13,153 nucleotides of DNA from the NCBI GenBank assembly GCA_023428425.1, contig JAEYYP010000424.1, positions 1 through 13,153 on the forward strand. Direction: 5' to 3'. The DNA is from Pseudomonadota bacterium. Lineage in GTDB: Bacteria > Pseudomonadota > Alphaproteobacteria > Rhizobiales > Devosiaceae. Below the pieces are notes generated by a model. That model did no database searches. It was not told the origin of the DNA and saw only the letters and a program-made list of their open reading frames with translations. Of this stretch, positions 1 to 6,611 are shown piece after piece. The position numbers were made by a program, and so were the translations under genes. How positions within the stretch are numbered: the first letter of the stretch is position 1; each line of letters begins with the position of its first letter.

Positions 1-43
1 ACCCCACCCTCACCGGGCGAAAGTGATGTTAACACCGCTTACA

Positions 44-1438
44 TCAAACCTTCAGCGGCCCGACCATCTGCTCCGGCTTCACCTCGGCGTCGAATTCCTC
101 CGCCGTCAGCAGCCCCAGCTCCAGCGCGCTTTCCTTGAGCGTCAGGCGCTTCTTGTGGGCGTTCTTGGCGATCTTGGCCGCATTGTCGTAGCCGATCTTG
201 CGGTTGAGCGCCGTCACCAGCATCAGCGACTGGTCGACCAGCTGCTTGATCCGGTCGCGGTCGGGCTCGATGCCCACCGCGCAGTGGTCATTGAAGCTCT
301 TCGCCGCGTCGGCCAGCAGCCGCACCGACTGCAGGAAGTTGTAGGCGATCACCGGCTTGAACACGTTGAGCTCGAAATTGCCCTGGCTCGCCGCAAATCC
401 GATGGCGGCATCGTTGCCCATCACCTGCGCCACCACCATGGTCAGCGCCTCCGACTGGGTCGGGTTGACCTTGCCCGGCATGATCGACGAGCCGGGCTCG
501 TTCTCGGGAATGGTGATCTCGCCGAGCCCCGAACGCGGACCGGACGCGAGCCAGCGCACGTCGTTGGCGATCTTCATCAGCGCGGCGGCCAGCTGCTTCA
601 GCGCGCCGGAAGAGCCGACGAAAGCGTCATGTCCGGCCATCACCGCGAACTTGTTCGGCGCCGTGATGAACGGCTGCCCGGTCAGCGCCGCGATCTCCGC
701 CGCGACGGTCTCGCCGTATTTCGGATGCGCGTTGAGCCCGGTGCCGACGGCCGTGCCGCCGAGTGCCAGTTCATGAAGCTGCGGCAGCGTCGCACGGATC
801 GCCTTGAGCCCGAGGTCGAGCTGCGCCACCCAGCCGGAAATCTCCTGGCCCAGCGTCAGCGGCGTCGCGTCCTGCAGATGGGTGCGGCCGATCTTGACCA
901 CATCCATGAATTCCCTGGCTTTTCCGTCGAGCGTGTTCCTGAGCAGCATGACGCGGTCGACCAGGTAGTTCTCGATGGCCTCCACCGCCGCGATATGCAT
1001 CGCGGTCGGGTAGGTGTCGTTGGACGACTGGCTCATGTTGACGTGATCGTTCGGATGCACCGGCTTCTTCGAGCCCATGACGCCGCCGGCCATCTCGATG
1101 GCGCGGTTCGAGATCACCTCGTTTACGTTCATGTTCGACTGGGTGCCCGACCCGGTCTGCCAGACGACCAGCGGGAAATGATCCTTGAGCTTGCCCTCGA
1201 TCACCTCGTCGGCTGCCTTGACGATCAGGTCGCGCGTCGCCTCGTCCATCAGGCCGAGCTTGTGGTTGGCGAGCGCCGCCGCCTTCTTGAGAATACCGAA
1301 GGCCCGGATGATCTCGGTCGGCATCTTCTCGCCGCCGATGTCGAAGTTCGCCAGCGAGCGGGCAGTCTGCGCCCCGTAGTACTTCTCGCCCGGCACGTTG
1401 ATGGTGCCCATGGAATCGGATTCGACGCGCATGCTCAT
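44..1438 (-). CDS. fumC: Class II fumarate hydratase (fumarase C)
   Basis: The enzyme interconverts fumarate and L-malate in the cytosolic TCA cycle. It is the oxygen-stable, iron-free homotetrameric fumarase. The 464-residue product matches the usual length of about 465. Visible family marks are the substrate-contact segments TGSGTQSNMN (95-104) and SSNDTYPT (138-145), GRTHLQDATPL with His187 (184-194), and the superfamily signature GSSIMPGKVNP (316-326), whose Ser318 is the expected catalytic serine. NKFA (262-265) and the C-terminal FNDHC segment are also typical of fumarase rather than aspartase or argininosuccinate lyase. The start at 1438 is chosen because a run of seven G lies just upstream as a ribosome site; a second ATG two codons later (1432) is possible. 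The frame stays open upstream into the terminator-like hairpin, but that part does not resemble fumarase. It lies downstream of rpmF on the same strand. Identification is near certain. Confidence 0.97.
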   Translation of the reverse strand: MSMRVESDSMGTINVPGEKYYGAQTARSLANFDIGGEKMPTEIIRAFGILKKAAALANHKLGLMDEATRDLIVKAADEVIEGKLKDHFPLVVWQTGSGTQSNMNVNEVISNRAIEMAGGVMGSKKPVHPNDHVNMSQSSNDTYPTAMHIAAVEAIENYLVDRVMLLRNTLDGKAREFMDVVKIGRTHLQDATPLTLGQEISGWVAQLDLGLKAIRATLPQLHELALGGTAVGTGLNAHPKYGETVAAEIAALTGQPFITAPNKFAVMAGHDAFVGSSGALKQLAAALMKIANDVRWLASGPRSGLGEITIPENEPGSSIMPGKVNPTQSEALTMVVAQVMGNDAAIGFAASQGNFELNVFKPVIAYNFLQSVRLLADAAKSFNDHCAVGIEPDRDRIKQLVDQSLMLVTALNRKIGYDNAAKIAKNAHKKRLTLKESALELGLLTAEEFDAEVKPEQMVGPLKV

Positions 1439-1464
1439 CTGAGCCCCCCCGGTTCTTCGAATGC

Positions 1465-1495
1465 AAAACGGCCGGCCCCTGTGCGGAGCCGGCCG
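1465..1495 (-). terminator. Rho-independent terminator-like hairpin after rpmF
   Basis: Read on the minus strand, a perfect 8-bp GC stem, CGGCCGGC (1495-1488) with GCCGGCCG (1476-1469), can gain two more pairs inside after one mismatch, leaving a small loop. It is followed at once by TTTT (1468-1465) and then GCAT. It sits 34 nt past the rpmF stop and 27 nt before the fumC start. The obvious reading is termination of rpmF. Because there is no room for a complete promoter between hairpin and fumC start, it may instead act as a partial terminator or attenuator in a shared transcript. Confidence 0.72.
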
Positions 1496-1529
1496 GAAAC
1501 TTTTCACTGACGATCGCGCAAGGCGACCG

Positions 1530-1709
1530 TTAGTTCTTCGGCGTCAGGATCTGCCGGCCGCGATACATGCCGGTCTTCAGGTCGACGTGGTGCGGACGGC
1601 GCAGCTCACCCGAGTCCTTGTCTTCGACATAGGCGGGGGCGCTCAGACCGTCGGCGGAACGGCGGAAACCACGCTTCATCGGCGAGGTCTTGCGCTTCGG
1701 AACTGCCAT
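1530..1709 (-). CDS. rpmF: 50S ribosomal protein bL32
   Basis: This is a structural protein of the large ribosomal subunit. The 59-residue product begins MAVPKRKTSPMKRGFRRS, the standard bL32 N-terminus, and continues with APAYVED, SGELRRPHH and DLKTGMYRGRQ, all classic for the alphaproteobacterial form. It contains no cysteine, so it is the zinc-independent version. The ATG at 1709 is preceded by GGAG eight bases upstream; the frame is open further upstream but does not resemble L32. The gene is divergent from ispA and followed by a hairpin with a T run. In several rhizobial genomes rpmF sits close to a polyprenyl synthetase gene, from memory, which this arrangement echoes. Confidence 0.97.
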   Translation of the reverse strand: MAVPKRKTSPMKRGFRRSADGLSAPAYVEDKDSGELRRPHHVDLKTGMYRGRQILTPKN

Positions 1710-1763
1710 CTTCGGTACTCCAGATTTCTCAATAGCGGGTCGCCGAAGAGGTTCCGGCGGGTA

Positions 1764-1778
1764 ACAGACAGGGTCTGT
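1764..1778. promoter_or_regulatory. Inverted repeat ACAGAC-N3-GTCTGT between rpmF and ispA
   Basis: A perfect 6-bp inverted repeat with a 3-base spacer lies in the 210-bp divergent region between the rpmF start (1709) and the ispA start. It is shaped like a small dimeric-repressor operator, or could form a very short RNA hairpin in an rpmF leader. No regulator can be named. A 15-bp palindrome can arise by chance in several kb, so confidence is low. Confidence 0.35.
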
Positions 1779-1794
1779 CGGGAATTTGGCGGGG

Positions 1795-1802
1795 TCTATA
1801 GA
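1795..1802. promoter_or_regulatory. Palindromic TCTATAGA, candidate -10 for both directions
   Basis: TCTATAGA is its own reverse complement, so each strand carries TATAGA (4 or 5 matches to the -10 consensus). On the plus strand it ends at 1802, placing a start near 1809, exactly at an in-frame ATG of the ispA frame. On the minus strand, TTCCCA lies 17 bp upstream (1823-1818) and transcription would start about 80 nt before rpmF. No good plus-strand -35 is seen. This is a candidate only. Confidence 0.35.
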
Positions 1803-1919
1803 GCACAAATGCCCGGTTGGGAAGAGGGCATTCGCCCTTCCCGGCCCGCTTTTCCAATGCGTCGGGAACCGCTAGAACGCTGGCGCCTGCCCATTCGCCC
1901 CACTTCGGCCCGTTCGCCC

Positions 1920-2825
1920 TTGCCCTACGATTTTTCCGCCGCGCTCGCCAGTACCGCCGCCGACACCGAGGCCGCGCTCGATCGCCTGCTGACCGCTCCT
2001 GCCCTCGCCGGCCCCGGCGAGCCGCCGGAACGGCTGCTGGCGGCCATGCGGCATGGCAGCCTCAACGGCGGCAAGCGGCTGCGGCCGCTGCTGCTGCGTC
2101 AGGCGGCCGAGGTTTTCGACTTGCCGGCCGAGCGCACGGTACAGGCCGGGCTCGCGGTCGAGATGATCCATTGCTACTCGCTGGTTCATGACGACCTGCC
2201 GGCGATGGACGACGACGACATGCGCCGTGGTCAGCCCACCGTGCACCGGGCCTTTGACGACGCGACCGCCATCCTTGCCGGCGACACCCTGCTGACCCAT
2301 GCGTTCGGCGTGCTGGCGCACGACAGCCTGCATCCCGACCCGGCAGTGCGCCTCCGCCTCGTCGCCGAACTGGTCGCCGGGGCCGGGGCCGGCGGCATGG
2401 CCGGTGGACAGATGCGCGACATCGAGGGCGAGACTGGCTTCCTCACCGAGCGTGCCATCGCCCGGATGCAGGCCATGAAGACCGGCGCGCTGATCCGCGC
2501 TGCCGTCCGCATGGGCGCCATCATGGGCGGCGCTTCGGACGAGGAACTCGGCTGGCTCACCATCTATGCCGAAGCGGCCGGCCGTGCCTTCCAGCTCGCC
2601 GACGACATCCTCGATGTTGTCGCCTCGCCCGAAGCGATGGGCAAGGCGACCGGCAAGGACGCCGGGGCCGGCAAGCAGACCGTCGTCGCCCGCATCGGCG
2701 TCGAAGCGGCGCAGCGCCAGCTCGGCGAAATCGTCCACGACGCCCTCGGCGCCCTGCTGCCATTCGGCGATCGGGCGGAGGGGTTGCGGGCCACGGCGAA
2801 GTTCTTTGCCGAGCGGCAGAGCTGA
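1920..2825 (+). CDS. ispA: Farnesyl diphosphate synthase (type II polyprenyl synthetase)
   Basis: It condenses dimethylallyl or geranyl diphosphate with isopentenyl diphosphate to make C15 farnesyl diphosphate for undecaprenyl carriers, quinone tails and hopanoids. Numbering from 1920 gives 301 residues, close to the roughly 300 of the family. Seen in order are GGKRLRP (50-56), the first Asp-rich motif HDDLPAMDDDD (90-100) with the two-residue insertion typical of bacterial type II enzymes, GGQMRD (162-167), MKTGALI (186-192) and the second Asp-rich motif QLADDILD (225-232). The aromatic Tyr86, five residues before the first motif, fits a C15 product. The start is uncertain. TTG at 1920 aligns best with the family N-terminus (MPYDFSAAL), while ATG at 1857 (322 residues) and 1809 (338 residues) are in frame but add proline- and arginine-rich sequence unlike the family. 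None has a good ribosome site. Function is confident; N-terminus is not. Confidence 0.93.
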   Translation: MPYDFSAALASTAADTEAALDRLLTAPALAGPGEPPERLLAAMRHGSLNGGKRLRPLLLRQAAEVFDLPAERTVQAGLAVEMIHCYSLVHDDLPAMDDDDMRRGQPTVHRAFDDATAILAGDTLLTHAFGVLAHDSLHPDPAVRLRLVAELVAGAGAGGMAGGQMRDIEGETGFLTERAIARMQAMKTGALIRAAVRMGAIMGGASDEELGWLTIYAEAAGRAFQLADDILDVVASPEAMGKATGKDAGAGKQTVVARIGVEAAQRQLGEIVHDALGALLPFGDRAEGLRATAKFFAERQS

Positions 2826-2859
2826 AGCATTGAACTGAGAGGCGTAAAAGGCGATCTAG

Positions 2860-2877
2860 CTGTCGGGGTGGCGACAG
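2860..2877 (+). other. Small hairpin between ispA and the membrane-protein gene
   Basis: CTGTCG and CGACAG pair perfectly around a 6-base loop in the 80-bp gap. No T run follows (TCTCGCCC), so it does not look like a complete intrinsic terminator. It could modestly separate the two genes' expression or be chance. Confidence 0.3.
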
Positions 2878-2905
2878 TCTCGCCCAATGGACCGATGAGG
2901 AAGCC

Positions 2906-3667
2906 GTGGCCGACCGCAAGTTGAGTTTCTGGCGCTATTTCACCCTCGCTTACGAGGATGCCGCCCGGGTGCTGCGCGGCATGTTCCCCGTGGTGCTCAC
3001 GGTGGTGGCGGCAGTCGTCGTCCTGGGTTTCCTCGGCCGTCTGGCTGAAAACTTCATCCCGACGCGGCTTGGCCAGAGCGTTCTCGACCTGCTGGTGGCA
3101 GCGGCAACCGCCTGGGTGATTTCGCCCTATCTCATGGTGCTTTATCGCGCCGTGGCCACCAACGAAATGACGCATCGGGCCGAGGCCCTGCGCGGCACCC
3201 CCGCGGCACAGCGTTTCGCGGCGTGGTCGGTGCTGACCGCCTTCATCATCGCCGTGCCCGACCTGCTGTTCGCGATCTTCGGTCCGGATGTGCCGCCGGA
3301 CCAGCTCACCGAGGAGAACGTCAACACCGGCGCCATGATGCTGATCTTCGCCATCACCATCGGCGTATGGATCTTCAGCGTCCGGGCGGCGACGCTGATG
3401 CCGCTGCTGGCCCTTGATCCTGACAGGGCCGGACTTCCTGTCGCCTTTGCCCAGTCGAAGGGCCATTTCTGGTACATCGTCGGGGTGCTGCTGGTCACCA
3501 TGCTGCCGGTGCTGTTCGGCGGCGTCATCGTGGCCGCGCTGTTCAGCGCCCTGTTCGGCATACTGGCCCCCATCCTGATGGTACCGGTGGGTGCGGCGAT
3601 TACCGGGGTGACGCTGGTAACGGCAATCGCCGTCTCGACCCGCCTTTACCAGCGCTTCGCAGACTGA
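2906..3667 (+). CDS. Six-helix integral membrane protein of unknown function
   Basis: I do not recognise a named family. The 253-residue product starts with a short basic N-terminus and has about six hydrophobic stretches: roughly 26-45, 58-80, 107-126, 143-169, 187-215 and 219-244. The segment between helices 2 and 3 (81-106) is polar and Arg-rich, while an acidic stretch (127-140) lies between helices 3 and 4. By the positive-inside tendency the former is probably cytoplasmic. No transporter, protease or kinase motif is visible. The start is GTG at 2906, decided by GAGGAA a few bases upstream; nearby ATGs are out of frame. It follows ispA by 80 bp on the same strand and may be cotranscribed. 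A link to isoprenoid lipid handling is possible from position alone, but nothing in the sequence demonstrates it. Confidence 0.85.
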   Translation: MADRKLSFWRYFTLAYEDAARVLRGMFPVVLTVVAAVVVLGFLGRLAENFIPTRLGQSVLDLLVAAATAWVISPYLMVLYRAVATNEMTHRAEALRGTPAAQRFAAWSVLTAFIIAVPDLLFAIFGPDVPPDQLTEENVNTGAMMLIFAITIGVWIFSVRAATLMPLLALDPDRAGLPVAFAQSKGHFWYIVGVLLVTMLPVLFGGVIVAALFSALFGILAPILMVPVGAAITGVTLVTAIAVSTRLYQRFAD

Positions 3668-3745
3668 ATACCGCGCGCGTAGCCGGCCGAATCTGCAAAC
3701 TGGTTGAAACAACTAGACAAGTGTAGCGTTTGGCCGTTTCCCGGC

Positions 3746-3773
3746 TTGCGCAACGCTTCCACTGTTCTATTCA
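3746..3773 (+). promoter_or_regulatory. Candidate promoter TTGCGC-N16-TATTCA for the Nudix gene
   Basis: TTGCGC (3746-3751), a 16-bp spacer and TATTCA (3768-3773) resemble a sigma-70-type promoter. The expected transcription start, about 7 nt past the -10, is 3780, which is the A of the gene's ATG. No Shine-Dalgarno sequence is present. Together these suggest a leaderless message. The -35 hexamer is the same as in the candidate promoters of ispG and the gene ending at 10922. Confidence 0.4.
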
Positions 3774-3779
3774 ATCCTG

Positions 3780-4256
3780 ATGGCCAAGACGGCGAAGACT
3801 CGCCTCACCCGAAAAGCAAGACAGGTCGCGGCATTGCCGTGGCGACTCGCCGCCGATGGCGGGCTTGAGTTCCTGCTCGTCACCTCGCGTACCTCCAAAC
3901 ACTGGCTGCTGCCCAAGGGCTGGCCGATCCCCGGCAAGTCCGGTGTCGAGTCGGCCCTGCAGGAAGCCTTCGAAGAGGCCGGCATCCATGCCAAGGGGCA
4001 GGATACGCCGATCGGCCGCTACGCCTTCATCAAGGTGCTGCATGACCTGACCGAACTGCCCTGCACCATGGCGGTCTACGCCGTCGGCAACATCCGCGAG
4101 GTGGATGAGTGGCCCGAGAAGGGCCAGCGCGAGCGCACGTGGTTCTCGCAGGCCGACGCCGTCGCCATCGCGTTCGACTTCAACCTGTCGCTGTTCCTCG
4201 CGTCCGTCGAGTACGACAGGAAGCGCAAGCGCCTGCGGCGTGCCGACAAGCGCTAA
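3780..4256 (+). CDS. Nudix hydrolase, diphosphoinositol-polyphosphate-hydrolase-like
   Basis: Nudix enzymes hydrolyse a nucleoside (or other) diphosphate linked to another moiety. The 158-residue product is essentially one Nudix domain with a basic N-terminus (residues 1-14) and a basic C-terminus (147-158). The box occupies 47-69, beginning GWPIPGKSG and ending QEAFEEAGI. Compared with the consensus Gx5Ex7REUxEExGU, the first Glu is Lys53 and the Arg is Gln61, but the metal-binding core E62, E65, E66 and G68 is intact. LPKGWP just before the box and the relaxed box are typical of the DIPP-like Nudix group found widely in rhizobia, from memory. The substrate cannot be told from sequence; polyphosphate, Ap4A-type or inositol pyrophosphate compounds are possible. 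It ends 6 nt from the convergent ispG stop. The start has no ribosome site; see the promoter entry. Confidence 0.92.
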   Translation: MAKTAKTRLTRKARQVAALPWRLAADGGLEFLLVTSRTSKHWLLPKGWPIPGKSGVESALQEAFEEAGIHAKGQDTPIGRYAFIKVLHDLTELPCTMAVYAVGNIREVDEWPEKGQRERTWFSQADAVAIAFDFNLSLFLASVEYDRKRKRLRRADKR

Positions 4257-4262
4257 GGCGCC

Positions 4263-5501
4263 CTACTCGGCCGCCGTCTTCTGCCCGGCGCCGAAACGCT
4301 TCTCGATATAGTCGGCGACCATGCCCTTGAACTGTTCGGCGACGTCGGCGCCGCGCAAGGTGGCGACCTTCTGGCCATCGACGAACACCGGGGCGGCCGG
4401 GGTTTCGCCGGTGCCGGGCAGCGAGATGCCGATATTCGCGTGCTTCGACTCACCCGGCCCGTTGACGATACAGCCCATCACCGCGACCGACAGGGTCTCG
4501 ACGCCGGGATAGCGCTCCTTCCACTCCGGCATGGAGGCCGAGAGGTGATCCTGGATCTCCTTGGCCAGCACCTGGAAGGTCTGCGAGGTGGTGCGACCGC
4601 AGCCCGGGCACGCCGCGACCACCGGTAGGAACTGCCTGAACCCCATGGTCTGCAGCAGTTCCTGCGCCACGCGCACTTCCTGCGTACGGTCGCCACCGGG
4701 CTCGGGCGTCAGCGACACGCGTATCGTGTCGCCGATCCCCTGCTGCAGCAGGATGCCCATGGCGGCCGACGAGGCGACGATGCCCTTCGACCCCATGCCC
4801 GCCTCGGTCAGACCGAGATGGAGCGCATAGTCGCAACGCGCCGCCAGGTCCTGGTAGACCGCGATGAGGTGCTGGACGTCGCTGACCTTGGTCGAGAGGA
4901 TGATCTTGTCCCGCCCCAGCCCGAGTTCCTCGGCCCGTTCGGCCGAGAGCAGCGCCGACTGAATGATCGCCTCGCGCTGAACGGCGGCGGCGCTCACCGG
5001 ATTGGCGGAGGCCGAGTTCTCATCCATCAGACGGGTCAGCAGTTCCTCGTCGAGCGACCCCCAGTTCACCCCGATGCGCACCGGCTTGTCGTACTTCATC
5101 GCCAGTTCGATCAGCGTCGCGAACTGCGTGTCGCGCTTGGCCTTGAAGCCGACATTGCCGGGGTTGATCCGGTACTTCGCCAGCGCCTCGGCCGCAGCCG
5201 GGTGGTCGGTGAGGAGCTTGTGGCCGATGTAATGGAAGTCACCGACGATGGGCACATTCACGCCGCGCTGGGCCAGCTTGTCGCGGATATAGGGCACCGC
5301 CGCAGCCGCCTCGTCGCGATCGACCGTGTTGCGGACGATCTCCGAGCCGGCGCGCCAGAGCTGCGCCACCTGGCGCACGGTCGCCTCGATGTCGGCGGTA
5401 TCGGTATTGGTCATCGACTGCACGACCACGGGCGCACCGCCGCCCACCATCACGCCACCGACATTGACGCCGACCGACTGCCGGCGCGGAGAAATGCTCA
5501 T
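4263..5501 (-). CDS. ispG: 4-hydroxy-3-methylbut-2-enyl diphosphate synthase (flavodoxin/ferredoxin)
   Basis: This is the penultimate enzyme of the MEP isoprenoid pathway. It reductively opens 2-C-methylerythritol 2,4-cyclodiphosphate to HMBDP using a [4Fe-4S] cluster. The 412-residue product is the usual bacterial two-domain form. The N-terminal TIM-barrel part shows VVVQSMTNTDT (25-35), GDFHYIGH (87-94) and RIGVNWGSL (142-150). The C-terminal part holds the cluster ligands: Cys298 and Cys301 in CPGCGR, Cys344 in VMGCIVNGPGE, and the fourth ligand Glu351. No plant-type insert is present. The ATG at 5501 has AAGAGG about seven bases upstream. A good promoter match lies just before it (5525-5553). 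It is convergent with the Nudix gene and divergent from the GH43 gene. With ispA at 1920 it places two steps of isoprenoid synthesis in one 4-kb stretch, though not in one operon. Confidence 0.98.
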   Translation of the reverse strand: MSISPRRQSVGVNVGGVMVGGGAPVVVQSMTNTDTADIEATVRQVAQLWRAGSEIVRNTVDRDEAAAAVPYIRDKLAQRGVNVPIVGDFHYIGHKLLTDHPAAAEALAKYRINPGNVGFKAKRDTQFATLIELAMKYDKPVRIGVNWGSLDEELLTRLMDENSASANPVSAAAVQREAIIQSALLSAERAEELGLGRDKIILSTKVSDVQHLIAVYQDLAARCDYALHLGLTEAGMGSKGIVASSAAMGILLQQGIGDTIRVSLTPEPGGDRTQEVRVAQELLQTMGFRQFLPVVAACPGCGRTTSQTFQVLAKEIQDHLSASMPEWKERYPGVETLSVAVMGCIVNGPGESKHANIGISLPGTGETPAAPVFVDGQKVATLRGADVAEQFKGMVADYIEKRFGAGQKTAAE

Positions 5502-5524
5502 CAGAAGACCTCTTGCCAGCTAGG

Positions 5525-5553
5525 CAAATAGGCCTTTGAGCTTGGCCGCGCAA
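5525..5553 (-). promoter_or_regulatory. Candidate sigma-70 promoter TTGCGC-N17-TATTTG for ispG
   Basis: On the minus strand TTGCGC (5553-5548) is followed by exactly 17 bp and TATTTG (5530-5525). Transcription would begin near 5518, giving a leader of about 17 nt that contains the AAGAGG ribosome site of ispG. Spacing and position are ideal; the hexamers are moderate matches. Confidence 0.5.
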
Positions 5554-5587
5554 TGTTACGTTTGCGTGACTGGAGGGGGGTACGACG

Positions 5588-6568
5588 ATGCGTGGATGGA
5601 TACTGGCACTGCTGTTGTTGACAGGCAGCGCGGCAGGCGCCGAGCCGATGCCGAAGCTCGGCGGCAATATCAACATCCATGATCCCTCGATCATCGTCAC
5701 CGAGACGGGCTGGGCCTCGTTCGCCACCGGCGTCGAAGGCGCCGCCGACCAGGGCATGCCGCGGACCAAGACCTCTCCCGACGGGATCACCTGGACCGAG
5801 ACCGGCGCCATTCCCGGCGGTCTGCCAGCATGGATAAGGCCCGAACTCGGCTACCGGCCGCGCAACATCTGGGCGCCCACGGTGTCCGTCCATGAAGGGG
5901 TCACTTACCTCTACTACTCGGCGTCACGCTTCGGCCGGAACAACAGCGCCATCGGGGTGATGACCAGCGTCGCGTTCGATGCAGCAAAGCCCGCCGACGG
6001 CTGGATCGACCAGGGTCTCGTCTTCCGGTCGAAGCCCGGTGACTGGCTGAACGCCATCGACCCGTTCCGCATCGACGTGGACGACCGGGCCTGGCTCGCC
6101 TTCGGTTCCTACTGGGACGGCATCCGGATGATCGAACTCGATCCGGTGACCGGACTGCGCAAGGGCGATGACGTGCCGCTGCGCCTCGCCTCCCGCAATG
6201 GCGAAGCGGTGGAGGCGGCGACGATCCTCGAACATGCCGGGCGCTTCTACCTTTTCGTGTCGTTCGATGCCTGCTGTCGCGGCCTGAACTCGACGTATCG
6301 CATCATGGTCGGGCGGAGCGATCTGGTCACTGGCCCCTATCTCGATCGCGACGGCAAACCGATGCTCGATGGTGGGGGCACCGAACTGCTCGCCGCCACG
6401 GGGCGTTTCATCGGTCCGGGCGGCCAGGAAGTGTTCCGGGTCGCCGGTGAACCCTGGCTCGCCTTCCACTACTACGATGGCAAGGACGCCGGTGCGCCGA
6501 AGCTGCAACTGGCCCCGCTGGGGTTTTCCGCCGATGGCTGGCCGGAAATCGGTCCCCTGCCCGACTGA
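5588..6568 (+). CDS. Secreted GH43 glycosidase, probable arabinan endo-1,5-alpha-L-arabinosidase
   Basis: It is predicted to cleave alpha-1,5 arabinan side chains of plant pectin outside the cytoplasm. A signal peptide is clear: MRGWILALLLLTGSAAGA, with a likely cut after AGA at residue 18. The mature part is a single GH43 five-bladed propeller with the three expected acids: Asp32 in HDPSII (base), Asp158 in NAIDPFR (pKa modulator) and Glu209 in VEAATIL (acid). WAPTV (95-99), YLFVSFDACCRG (221-232) and FHYYDG (293-298, with the family metal-site His) match arabinanases more closely than xylosidases. There is no carbohydrate-binding module; 326 residues is normal for a stand-alone enzyme. The start has a strong GGAGGGGGG site. 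It is divergent from ispG and has no sugar transporter or arabinose genes beside it, so regulation by arabinan is not evident here. Exact linkage specificity is inferred. Confidence 0.9.
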   Translation: MRGWILALLLLTGSAAGAEPMPKLGGNINIHDPSIIVTETGWASFATGVEGAADQGMPRTKTSPDGITWTETGAIPGGLPAWIRPELGYRPRNIWAPTVSVHEGVTYLYYSASRFGRNNSAIGVMTSVAFDAAKPADGWIDQGLVFRSKPGDWLNAIDPFRIDVDDRAWLAFGSYWDGIRMIELDPVTGLRKGDDVPLRLASRNGEAVEAATILEHAGRFYLFVSFDACCRGLNSTYRIMVGRSDLVTGPYLDRDGKPMLDGGGTELLAATGRFIGPGGQEVFRVAGEPWLAFHYYDGKDAGAPKLQLAPLGFSADGWPEIGPLPD

Positions 6569-6611
6569 CACTCTTGAAGCTGTCCCCAGGCGCAACCATC
6601 TCTTGGGCACC

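Noticed and set aside
23..1510. A 495-codon open frame on the plus strand opposite fumC, with others inside
   Set aside because: It is antisense to a complete fumarase, has Arg/His/Leu-rich composition without any motif, and is the expected by-product of high GC3 on the other strand.
1461..1919. Extension of the ispA frame upstream to 1461
   Set aside because: It would run antisense through rpmF, and the family similarity starts only at about 1920.
3700..3716. Short hairpin CTGGTTG-AAA-CAACTAG after the membrane-protein gene
   Set aside because: One G-U pair, a three-base loop and no T run; not a credible terminator.
4256..4263. Bidirectional terminator between the convergent Nudix and ispG genes
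   Set aside because: Only 6 nt separate the stops and no hairpin with a T run on either side was found.
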